From an uncultured Eubacteriales bacterium (lineage in GTDB: Bacteria > Bacillota > Clostridia > Lachnospirales > Lachnospiraceae): DNA of 7,704 bases. The notes under the pieces are model-generated. The model was not told the DNA's origin, did no database searches, and worked only from the letters and a program-made list of their open reading frames with translations. The DNA is taken from contig ONVB01000338.1 in NCBI GenBank assembly GCA_900321145.1, positions 1 to 7,704 on the forward strand. Reading direction: 5' to 3'. The translations under genes and the position numbers were made by a program. Position 1 is the first letter of the stretch; each line of letters begins with the position of its first letter. Positions 1 to 6,252 of this stretch are shown in pieces.

Positions 1-1
1 C

Positions 2-412
2 GGTAAGAAGGATCAGATAGTAGATGTATCGGACGGATACGCAAGGAATTTCGTCCTTAAGAAGAAGCTTGGCATAGAGGCTACCCCGAAGAACTTAAAC
101 GAATTGAAGCTCAAGAAGGCTCACGAGGACAAGGTTGCCGCAGAGAGACTTGACGAAGCAAAGACCCTCGGCGAGAAGATCAACTCCTCAAAGGTAGTGC
201 TTCCGATAAAGCTCGGTGAGGGCGGAAGGACCTTCGGGTCGGTGTCATCCAAGGAGATCGCGGAGGCACTGAACAAGCAGCTTGGCATAGAGGTAGACAA
301 GAAGAAGATCAATCTCAAGGAGACTATAAAGACAGCGGGGACACATGAGGTGGAGATAAAGCTTCATACTCAGGTTACCGCAAAGCTTACCGTAGAGGTT
401 GTCGGGGAGTGA
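2..412 (+). CDS. rplI: 50S ribosomal protein L9, C-terminal 136 residues (5' end outside window)
   Basis: L9 is a large-subunit ribosomal protein that binds 23S rRNA near the L1 stalk and helps maintain reading-frame fidelity. The open frame runs in from the window edge. The visible N-terminal part carries the family signature GYARNF (bases 35-52), followed by the charged Lys/Glu-rich connecting helix (LKLKKAHEDK onwards) and the C-terminal rRNA-binding domain (KLGEGGRTFGSVSSKEI, then GTHEVEIKLH). The first visible residues align with about position 13 of a normal L9, so about a dozen residues are missing and the full protein would be near 148 residues, the usual size. It ends four bases before dnaB and its last codons contain the dnaB ribosome binding site, so the two are very likely cotranscribed. 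Nothing about it looks unusual. Confidence 0.97.
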   Translation, partial: GKKDQIVDVSDGYARNFVLKKKLGIEATPKNLNELKLKKAHEDKVAAERLDEAKTLGEKINSSKVVLPIKLGEGGRTFGSVSSKEIAEALNKQLGIEVDKKKINLKETIKTAGTHEVEIKLHTQVTAKLTVEVVGE

Positions 413-416
413 TCCT

Positions 417-1763
417 ATGGACGAACAGGTTATAAAGAAGGTCAAGCCTCACAGCAAGGAGGCTGAGCAGTCGGTGATAGGCGCCATGCTCATGGACAGA
501 GACGTGATCTCCGATACGGCGGACATGCTCACCGGCGATGATTTTTATTACAGGCAGTACGGCGTGATGTTTGAAGCCATGAAGTCCCTCTACAGGGAGG
601 GAGAGCCGGTGGATATGGTCACGCTTACGGACAGACTCAAGCAAAACGGAGTAGGCGAGGATGTCGCCGGTCCGGCTCAGATAGCGGAGATCATGCAGGC
701 GGTTCCGACTGCCGTAAATGCGAAGAACTACGCAAAGATCGTGCAGGACAACTCGCTCTTGAGGAGACTTATAAAGCTCTGCGAGGATGTGGAGAAGGAC
801 AGCTATCTTGCCGCCGATAAGGTGGAGAATATCCTCGGAAATACCGAGCAGGAGATATTCAAGCTGGTACAGTCCATGAGCGGCAGCAAGGATTTTGTCC
901 CCATGTCCACAATAGTCGTGGATGTGCTGAACCGCATAGAAGAGGCAGCAAAAAAAGGCGGGAAGATAACGGGCATACCGACCGGTTTTATAGATTTGGA
1001 CGAAAAGCTCGCGGGACTTCACGGCGGAGAGCTCATAATAGTTGCGGCGAGACCGCGTATGGGCAAGACCGCATTTGCCCTGAATATAGTCCAGTATCTG
1101 GCAGTGAAGAAGCATATACCGTGTGCGGTTTTCTCTCTCGAGATGACCAAGCAGGACCTGGTGGCGAGACTTCTCTCGATAGGTTCGCAGGTGGACTCGG
1201 GAAATATAAAGCTTGGAAATATGCCCGACGAGGATTGGGAGAGAATACTCTGGGGGTCGGAGGAGCTCGCAAAGGCTCCGATCTATATAGACGACAACTC
1301 CGCCATCAACCTGTCGGAATTTCGTTCGAAGTGCCGTAAGCTGAAGCAGAACCACGGAATACAGCTTATTGTGCTCGATTATCTGCAGCTTATGAATTCG
1401 GCGAACAAGGTTGAATCGAGACAGAACTTTATAGCGGATGTGTCGCGAAGCTTAAAAACCCTTGCAAAGGAGCTGGATGTTCCGATCATAGCTCTCTCGC
1501 AGCTGAATCGAGATGTGGACAAGGCTGCCGACCACAGGCCCGGACTTGCGGACCTCAGAGAGTCGGGTGCCATAGAGCAGGATGCGGATGTCGTCATGTT
1601 CATATACCGTGAAGAGGTGTACAACCCGGATACGGATAAGGTGGGCAGCGCGGAGATCATAGTAGACAAGCACAGAAACGGAGAGACGGGTACCATTGAG
1701 CTTGTTTGGATGGGCAAGTTTACCAAGTTCGGAAATCCCGCAAAGTATTATGACAATCAATGA
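417..1763 (+). CDS. dnaB: Replicative DNA helicase DnaB (DnaC in Bacillus naming)
   Basis: This is the hexameric ATP-driven helicase that unwinds DNA at the replication fork, working with primase and the loader. It is 448 residues, normal for the family. The N-terminal primase-interacting domain starts at PHSKEAEQSVIGAML (residues 11-25). The RecA-like C-terminal domain has Walker A ARPRMGKT (211-218), the catalytic Glu in FSLEM (E242), Walker B IVLDYLQLM (D321), the SQLNR sensor (361-365), the DnaB signature DLRESGAIEQDAD (379-391) and the arginine-finger region KHRNG (R420). ATG 417 is chosen because GGGGAG at 404-409 lies seven bases upstream. A TTG at 399 is in frame but has no such support. 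The only mild oddity is Arg at the variable position of the P-loop, where Ser, Gly or Ala is commoner. Cotranscription with rplI is likely. Confidence 0.97.
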   Translation: MDEQVIKKVKPHSKEAEQSVIGAMLMDRDVISDTADMLTGDDFYYRQYGVMFEAMKSLYREGEPVDMVTLTDRLKQNGVGEDVAGPAQIAEIMQAVPTAVNAKNYAKIVQDNSLLRRLIKLCEDVEKDSYLAADKVENILGNTEQEIFKLVQSMSGSKDFVPMSTIVVDVLNRIEEAAKKGGKITGIPTGFIDLDEKLAGLHGGELIIVAARPRMGKTAFALNIVQYLAVKKHIPCAVFSLEMTKQDLVARLLSIGSQVDSGNIKLGNMPDEDWERILWGSEELAKAPIYIDDNSAINLSEFRSKCRKLKQNHGIQLIVLDYLQLMNSANKVESRQNFIADVSRSLKTLAKELDVPIIALSQLNRDVDKAADHRPGLADLRESGAIEQDADVVMFIYREEVYNPDTDKVGSAEIIVDKHRNGETGTIELVWMGKFTKFGNPAKYYDNQ

Positions 1764-1847
1764 CCGATCGATGACGGCGACCGCAGCTGACAGCCATAAG
1801 TTGGTATAAACGGTTGCTGCAGTGTACTAAGCGGGTTTCCCGTAACC

Positions 1848-1876
1848 TTGCGGAAACGTGCTGCATATGGTAAAAT
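1848..1876 (+). promoter_or_regulatory. Predicted sigma-A promoter for the Card1-like gene
   Basis: TTGCGG (1848-1853) and TAAAAT (1871-1876) are separated by 17 bases, and a TGG at 1868-1870 gives an extended -10 element. Transcription would start near 1883, leaving a leader of about 24 bases before ATG 1907 that includes the ribosome binding site AGAGGGA (1894-1900). It indicates that the Card1-like gene can be expressed independently of rplI-dnaB. The 143-base gap it lies in (1764-1906) shows no convincing intrinsic terminator and no other gene. Confidence 0.6.
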
Positions 1877-1906
1877 AAAGAGCTAACTCACATAGAGGGA
1901 TTGCCT

Positions 1907-3094
1907 ATGGAACGACTTAAGGTTATGGTGGAGTTCTGGTCCGATGAGCCGCTTGAAAATGTCATGGCACTTATCAAGTACAGGCCGGGGAAGATAATCT
2001 TCTTGGGACATAAGGACAATATGATCACAAAGAAGATAAACGACGTGAAGCAGTTTCGGGATATGAAATGTCCCGGGACGGAGCTTGAGTTTGTCGAGGT
2101 TCCGAAGGATGACTTAGACGGCGCCATAGGTACACTTGCGGGCCTTATAAGAGAGTATCCCGGCGTCAGGTTCGAGCTGACGGGAGGAAGCGAGCTTATA
2201 CTTATAGCTCTTGGCTGTATAGCGGCGAGGATGAACATAAGCAAGCTCAGGATCGATCCCTTTACGGGAAAGGAAATAGATATATACGGCAGTCAGGTTT
2301 TTACTTCCGACTACCACTTTAATATAGGAATCGCCGAGGAGATCATACTTCACGGCGGAGTGCTCACACCGCAGACAGGCAGTTATGCCGAGTGGAAGTT
2401 CAACGAGGAGTTCAGAGGTGATATAAGGGTTCTGTGGGATGTGTGCAAAAAGTACAAGGGAAACTGGAACCGCTACTGCGCGACCATAGACGAGCTTTCG
2501 AAGAACAATCCCAACTCCAACGGCGGATGGGTGGAGCTTTACAGGAACCAGCTCGGAGAATCCGTGAAGCTGCTCCGAGACCTGGATGAGGCAGGGATGA
2601 TGGCAGGCTTCAATGAGAGCGGCAAGAGAGTTTCCTTTAAGTACAAGAATAATATGATAAAGAAAGTCATAGGCAAGGCGGGAAATATACTGGAGCTTCA
2701 TGTGTATGAGGTAGCCACCCGCGACTGCTATGTATTTACGGATGCGATCATCGGTGCGCATATAGACTGGGACGGTGAGATACATGATATCCATAACCCG
2801 GGCTATGACACGATGAACGAGATAGATGTGATACTTATGAAGAATGTCTGCCCGGTGTTCATCTCCTGCAAGAGCGGGAAGACCGGAGGAAACGCGCTTC
2901 ATGAGCTTGCCACAGTGACGAGAAAGTTCGGAGGCAAGTATGCGAAGAAAGCTCTTGTCATGTCGAGAAGCTGCGATGACAACGCAGGCGCGCAGTTCTT
3001 CAGACAGCGCGCCAAGGATATGCATATATGGGTTATAGATGATGTGTTCCGGATGTCGGACGAACAGCTTATGAACAAGCTTAAACGTATATAA
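1907..3094 (+). CDS. Card1/Can2-like (DUF1887) protein: CARF sensor domain plus PD-(D/E)XK nuclease domain
   Basis: Known members bind cyclic tetra-adenylate through the CARF domain and then cut DNA and/or RNA in type III CRISPR defence. The protein is 395 residues. The N-terminal Rossmann-like part (1-150) contains LTGGSELILIALG (91-103), like the TGG-containing ligand loop of the family. The middle (about 160-255) reads like a winged-helix linker. The C-terminal domain has E263 in ILELHVYE, the core NEIDVIL (D307), and FISCKSGK (K322), followed by an HELATVTRKFGGKYAKKALV helix-strand unit typical of this nuclease fold. Ser320 sits where most PD-(D/E)XK enzymes have the Glu of ExK. The start is set by AGAGGGA at 1894-1900; an in-frame TTG at 1901 is too close to it. 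No cas gene, polymerase or cyclase is visible nearby, so its activator is unknown. Family call is strong; activity is inferred. Confidence 0.82.
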   Translation: MERLKVMVEFWSDEPLENVMALIKYRPGKIIFLGHKDNMITKKINDVKQFRDMKCPGTELEFVEVPKDDLDGAIGTLAGLIREYPGVRFELTGGSELILIALGCIAARMNISKLRIDPFTGKEIDIYGSQVFTSDYHFNIGIAEEIILHGGVLTPQTGSYAEWKFNEEFRGDIRVLWDVCKKYKGNWNRYCATIDELSKNNPNSNGGWVELYRNQLGESVKLLRDLDEAGMMAGFNESGKRVSFKYKNNMIKKVIGKAGNILELHVYEVATRDCYVFTDAIIGAHIDWDGEIHDIHNPGYDTMNEIDVILMKNVCPVFISCKSGKTGGNALHELATVTRKFGGKYAKKALVMSRSCDDNAGAQFFRQRAKDMHIWVIDDVFRMSDEQLMNKLKRI

Positions 3095-3105
3095 AATGAA
3101 TCTTA

Positions 3106-3891
3106 TCACTTCTGGTAAAGCACGACAGCCTGCTGATACATCATATCATAGATAGGCTCAAAATTATCGACACTTACGGTCTTTACGCCGTCTATTGGAT
3201 CGTGGAGAGTTACGGTACCGTCCTTGGAATTGTATCCGGACAGCACTACGCAGTGCTCTAAGCCGTTGAATTCATAGACTTTGCCGTTGTAGGTCTGACC
3301 GCCGGTCGACCAGCCGCGGTCGAGTCCGATGGTGCACCATACCATAACAGGTGCCCCGTCGTCGATATATTTATAGAGGTCTTCAAGCTTGGTTCCGGTA
3401 AGGTCGAGAGCCTTGTACTTATTATCATGCTCGGTCAGGAATTTGTTGGCCATCTTGACTATGGCGGGCGCAAAGCAGCCGCCGCTTGAGTATACGCTTC
3501 CCGAGTAGCTGTCCACAAAGTTGCTTCCGGTTATAAGGTAGTTCTCTATGATATCGGATTTGTCGGTGTCGTAGCCGTAGTACTTCAAGAGCATGGTCAG
3601 GGACACAAGCTCACAGCCCGAGGGGTACTCGGGATACTGGTAGATAAGCTCCACATCCAGATTCACGTAATCCTTGGTGCTTATCCCACGAAAATAAGGA
3701 GCCTCCGTTGTGGTCGGAGCCTCTGTGGTCGATACCGTTTCCGTGGTGGCACGTGTGTTACGGCGGGTAGAGAGCAGCAGATCGCTTTCGGATGCCTGCT
3801 TTTCAACGGCGACAGAACGCACGCCCAAAGTAAGCAGGGAGATCAAAGCTGCCGATATAATAATAAATATAAGTAGTTTCTTGATCTTCAT
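3106..3891 (-). CDS. Membrane-anchored or secreted C39-like cysteine peptidase (Peptidase_C39_2 type)
   Basis: A predicted extracytoplasmic papain-like cysteine peptidase of 261 residues. Residues 1-6 are basic (MKIKKL), followed by a hydrophobic segment to about residue 24, acting as signal peptide or anchor; no lipobox Cys is seen. A low-complexity Thr/Glu/Ala/Pro linker follows (49-65), probably spanning cell wall. The catalytic domain has the oxyanion Gln and nucleophile in QYPEYPSGCELVSLTMLL (Q85, C93), the His in GLEHCVVLSGY (H213) and the Asp in LHDPIDG (D231), matching the family's triad. There is no fused ABC transporter, so it is not a bacteriocin exporter; the substrate is unknown. 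No Shine-Dalgarno site precedes the ATG, and the predicted promoter puts the transcript start almost on it. It faces the Card1-like gene with 11 bases between stop codons and diverges from the FapA-like gene. Confidence 0.85.
   Translation of the reverse strand: MKIKKLLIFIIISAALISLLTLGVRSVAVEKQASESDLLLSTRRNTRATTETVSTTEAPTTTEAPYFRGISTKDYVNLDVELIYQYPEYPSGCELVSLTMLLKYYGYDTDKSDIIENYLITGSNFVDSYSGSVYSSGGCFAPAIVKMANKFLTEHDNKYKALDLTGTKLEDLYKYIDDGAPVMVWCTIGLDRGWSTGGQTYNGKVYEFNGLEHCVVLSGYNSKDGTVTLHDPIDGVKTVSVDNFEPIYDMMYQQAVVLYQK
3697..3729 (-). repeat. Tandem TTEAP repeat in the peptidase linker
   Basis: Residues 55-65 of the peptidase read TTEAPTTTEAP, two near-identical copies of a five-residue unit, with a looser TTETVS just before. 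At the DNA level the two copies of ACAGAGGCTCCG and ACGGAGGCTCCT are close but not identical. Such Thr/Pro-rich linkers commonly space a surface enzyme from its membrane anchor, and copy number may vary between strains. Confidence 0.6.
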
Positions 3892-3908
3892 AGCGAAGAG
3901 TATATATT
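3881..3908 (+). promoter_or_regulatory. Possible promoter for the FapA-like operon
   Basis: TTGATC (3881-3886) and TATATT (3903-3908) are 16 bases apart, a slightly short spacing. Transcription would start near 3915, giving a leader of about 25 bases before the TTG start at 3940. The -35 box lies inside the first codons of the divergent peptidase gene, and the -10 box overlaps the -10 of the opposing promoter by two bases. An alternative -10, TACAAT at 3915-3920, has no -35 partner. Moderate to low confidence. Confidence 0.4.
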
Positions 3909-3928
3909 GTTTTTTACAATAAAGTCAA
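3899..3928 (-). promoter_or_regulatory. Predicted sigma-A promoter for the C39-like peptidase gene
   Basis: Read on the minus strand, TTGACT (3928-3923) and TATACT (3904-3899) are separated by 18 bases, each matching the consensus at five of six positions. The expected start of transcription, about seven bases after the -10, falls at about 3892, one base from the ATG at 3891. This matches the absence of a ribosome binding site and predicts a leaderless or near-leaderless mRNA. Confidence 0.6.
3905..3921. promoter_or_regulatory. Inverted repeat TATTGT-N5-ACAATA between the divergent promoters, possible operator
   Basis: A perfect six-base inverted repeat with a TTTTT centre occupies almost exactly the spacer of the minus-strand promoter and overlaps the plus-strand -10 box. 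This position would let one dimeric regulator control both directions. I cannot assign it to a known regulator family, and the AT-rich setting makes a chance repeat possible. Confidence 0.35.
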
Positions 3929-3933
3929 GGAGA
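3927..3933 (+). promoter_or_regulatory. Ribosome binding site that fixes the TTG start of the FapA-like gene
   Basis: AAGGAGA ends six bases before the TTG at 3940. An in-frame ATG exists at 3907 but lies upstream of this site and inside the promoter region, so it is not a credible start. The next in-frame ATG (3976) has no matching site. Confidence 0.75.
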
Positions 3934-3939
3934 AAAACA

Positions 3940-5370
3940 TTGGGAGCAGATATTTTTAGCATCGATTACATTTACATGACTGTCGATCCTTTTGATAAGA
4001 TGTGGGTTGACGTCCTGATCACCGAGCCGCTGACCGATCCCGATGAGGAGGAGAGGAAGAAGCTGACAGCCGAGGATCTCGTGGCATACCTGAACAATGA
4101 GGGTATAGTCGCGGGGATTATTGACGAGCGCATAAACGAGGTGATAGACTTTATCGACAGCGGTATTTACGAGCTTGAGGTGAGGGTCGCAGAGGGAAAG
4201 AAGCCCGTCGACGGAGCTGACGGACGCTACGAGTATCTCGTGCCCATTGCCGACGACAAGGCCAAGCCGAAGATCAACGAGGACGGGTCGGTGGATTACT
4301 ACAATTCACTGTCGCTTGCCATGGTAAATGAAAATCAGGTATTTGCCGAGTATTATCCGGCCACAGCCGGTGAGTACGGCTTCAATGTAAACGGGGATAT
4401 GATCAAGCCGAAGAAAGGCAAGAACCTAAGTCCGCTAAGGGGCAGCGGGTTCACTTCGGAGGATGAGGACGGTATCGTCAGGTACCGCGCATCCATGAGC
4501 GGCAGGATACATTTCAACGATACGAAGGTTGTCATAGATCAGGTCTATATCGTCAAGGGAGACCTGGATATAATGGAGGGCAATATCAAGTTCAGCGGTG
4601 ACGTCGAGGTCAAGGGCGACGTGAGGAGCGGACTTATCATAGATGCAAAGGGAAATGTATATATCCACGGACATATGGGTGCTTCCAGGATAATCGCCGG
4701 GAAGAATGTGATCGTGAAGCGCGGTATACAGGGCAAGGACAAGGGCCGGATCGAAGCGGGAGGCGATGTGACTTCGAGCTTCGTGGAACGCTGTGAGATA
4801 GATGCGGGCGGGAATGTGATCGCTGAGTCGTCGCTTGATGCCAACATATTTGCAAGAGGCTCGATAGACATCAGCGGAAAGGCGGGAACCGTGGTAGGCG
4901 GCTCGCTGACGGCCGCGCAGGGAATAGTCATGAAGCAGTCCGGAAACGAGACCGGAGCCAAGACCATGCTCAATATCAACGTGTCACCGTACTTCCTAAG
5001 GCGCGTGGCAGAGCTCAGGAACATAACCTCAAGGCTTAAGGGCGAGATAGATATGCTTGAGGAAAGGCTGAAGGAGTTAGAGGAGCTTGATGAAAGCCAG
5101 ATAGGCGATCGCGCGGACAATGCGAGGATGCAGTGCCTGCGGGTGAAGGTGATAAAGACCACGGAATACAAGCAGGCAAAGGATGAGCTTGACTTCAGAG
5201 AGGAAGAGATGGAAAACTCGAAGAAGCAGGCGGCGATAGTCATACAAAAGCTTGTATACCCGGGTACGGTGGTAAATATATGGCGCGAACCCTATGCCGT
5301 AAAAAATGAATTAAGGAGCGTCAGGTATATCATGAAGGGCGGAAAGATCCGCGAAGAGGGAATAGACTGA
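3940..5370 (+). CDS. FapA/DUF342 family protein (flagellar assembly protein A type), TTG start
   Basis: A 476-residue cytoplasmic protein with the layout of the FapA (DUF342) family: an N-terminal alpha/beta domain (about 1-190), a central right-handed beta-helix-like region (about 200-335) and a C-terminal coiled coil (about 352-433) ending in a short beta segment. The central repeats alternate hydrophobic and Gly/Asp residues, as in FSGDVEVKGDVRSG (218-231), AKGNVYIHG (236-244), AGKNVIVKRGIQG (253-265) and AGGNVIAESS (289-298). FapA was described as a polar protein needed for flagellar function in Vibrio, but the family is widespread in Firmicutes with no clear role. No flagellar gene is visible here. 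It is the first gene of a tightly packed operon, 12 bases before the next start. The rare TTG start is supported by a strong ribosome binding site and may hold down translation. Confidence 0.85.
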   Translation: MGADIFSIDYIYMTVDPFDKMWVDVLITEPLTDPDEEERKKLTAEDLVAYLNNEGIVAGIIDERINEVIDFIDSGIYELEVRVAEGKKPVDGADGRYEYLVPIADDKAKPKINEDGSVDYYNSLSLAMVNENQVFAEYYPATAGEYGFNVNGDMIKPKKGKNLSPLRGSGFTSEDEDGIVRYRASMSGRIHFNDTKVVIDQVYIVKGDLDIMEGNIKFSGDVEVKGDVRSGLIIDAKGNVYIHGHMGASRIIAGKNVIVKRGIQGKDKGRIEAGGDVTSSFVERCEIDAGGNVIAESSLDANIFARGSIDISGKAGTVVGGSLTAAQGIVMKQSGNETGAKTMLNINVSPYFLRRVAELRNITSRLKGEIDMLEERLKELEELDESQIGDRADNARMQCLRVKVIKTTEYKQAKDELDFREEEMENSKKQAAIVIQKLVYPGTVVNIWREPYAVKNELRSVRYIMKGGKIREEGID

Positions 5371-5382
5371 CGAGGAGCTGCT

Positions 5383-6252
5383 ATGAATATAAGTAATTAC
5401 AGCTGCGGAGATTCCTCCGTATGCAGGGAGAAAAGACAGTTTACAGTGTATCTCTACGAGATCCTTGAGAGATGCGGACGCGTAAAGATAGACAGGGAAG
5501 GCTTTGCCAACAAGAACTATGAGGTGGAGGAGGCTTACTACGAGCCTGCGTTTCTTCGCGAGTGCTTCGATGAAGCTGAGGATAAGGAAGCTTTCAACAG
5601 AGAGCTTATCGGCTATGCGGACGAAAAGCTTAAAGCTCTGCTCAAGCTCAGACCCGATGGCGTAAAGGTAGAGCAGACCGACCTTGGCAAGGAATCCGGG
5701 GACGAGGTATATGTATTAAAGAACGGCATACCGAAGGAAACGGGCGACGCCGATCTCACAAAGCATATCAACGGCTGGGGCAAGGCGGAGAGGTGCTATC
5801 GCAATCCGGTTGCGCGCTGGATGATGAATGTAAAGCCCGACATAGCTCTTTTGCTCAAGAGAAAGGGTGTCAAGAAGAAGGATGAGTTCGTACTCTGCAT
5901 GACGGAGTGTGTATATACGGAGGGCGACGAGAATTATACCTTTCTTTGCGAGACTGCAAAGGGCAAGGGTTATCGTGTGACTGTCAGCAGGAGAATCATA
6001 CTTGATCTTGTGCTCGAGCTTTTGATAAGCGACAGGGAAGGAGCGATAAAGCTTTCCGCCGGAGACGGCGAGAAGCCCTGCAGCTTAGAGGCGGGCGGCA
6101 CTTCGACCGTATATATAAAGAGTGACAGAAATCCGAGAGCAGAGGGAGTGTCGCTCACAAAGATAACCGACTACAGGAGAAAGCTCGTTAAGGGGGATAA
6201 GACCAAGGAAGTAAAGCTTATCATAGGAAACGGAACGGAGCTTAATATCTGA
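5383..6252 (+). CDS. Unrecognised 289-residue protein, possibly a degenerate PD-(D/E)XK nuclease-like fold
   Basis: I do not recognise this protein with confidence. The start is well set: GAGGAG at 5372-5377 is five bases before the ATG. It has no signal peptide or membrane segment and contains nine cysteines without a clear zinc-ribbon spacing. The stretch EAYYEPAFLREC (50-61), then NPVARWMMNVKPDIALLL (141-158), then EFVLCMTECVY (168-178) and VSRRIILDLVLELL (201-214) recalls, from memory, clostridial PD-(D/E)XK-like proteins in which a KPD motif is followed by a hydrophobic strand ending in ECK. Here Asp153 and Glu175 are present but the Lys is Val177. If the fold is right, it has probably lost nuclease activity. 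Its stop codon overlaps the ATG of the SbcD-like gene (TGATG), so the two are translationally coupled. Function unknown. Confidence 0.8.
   Translation: MNISNYSCGDSSVCREKRQFTVYLYEILERCGRVKIDREGFANKNYEVEEAYYEPAFLRECFDEAEDKEAFNRELIGYADEKLKALLKLRPDGVKVEQTDLGKESGDEVYVLKNGIPKETGDADLTKHINGWGKAERCYRNPVARWMMNVKPDIALLLKRKGVKKKDEFVLCMTECVYTEGDENYTFLCETAKGKGYRVTVSRRIILDLVLELLISDREGAIKLSAGDGEKPCSLEAGGTSTVYIKSDRNPRAEGVSLTKITDYRRKLVKGDKTKEVKLIIGNGTELNI

Noticed and set aside
387..1355. Long minus-strand open frame opposite dnaB
   Set aside because: It is antisense to a clear DnaB, lacks any recognisable domain and is an effect of codon bias on the opposite strand. The same holds for the long minus-strand frames at 2114-3109, 4545-5243 and 6171-7070.
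1832..1842. Short hairpin CGGG-TTT-CCCG after dnaB, as a transcription terminator
   Set aside because: The stem is only four or five pairs and no T-run follows it.
1835..1857. Inverted repeat GTTTCC-N11-GGAAAC overlapping the -35 box of the Card1-like gene, as an operator
   Set aside because: Six-base arms with a long loop are expected by chance at this scale, and no second copy supports it.
3127..3154. Inverted repeat AGCCT ... AGGCT near the end of the peptidase gene, as a bidirectional terminator
   Set aside because: Five pairs with a long loop, inside coding sequence, and no T-run on either strand.
3907..3939. ATG at 3907 as the start of the FapA-like protein
   Set aside because: It lies before the only ribosome binding site, inside the promoter region, and the extra 11 residues are not family-like; TTG 3940 fits better.
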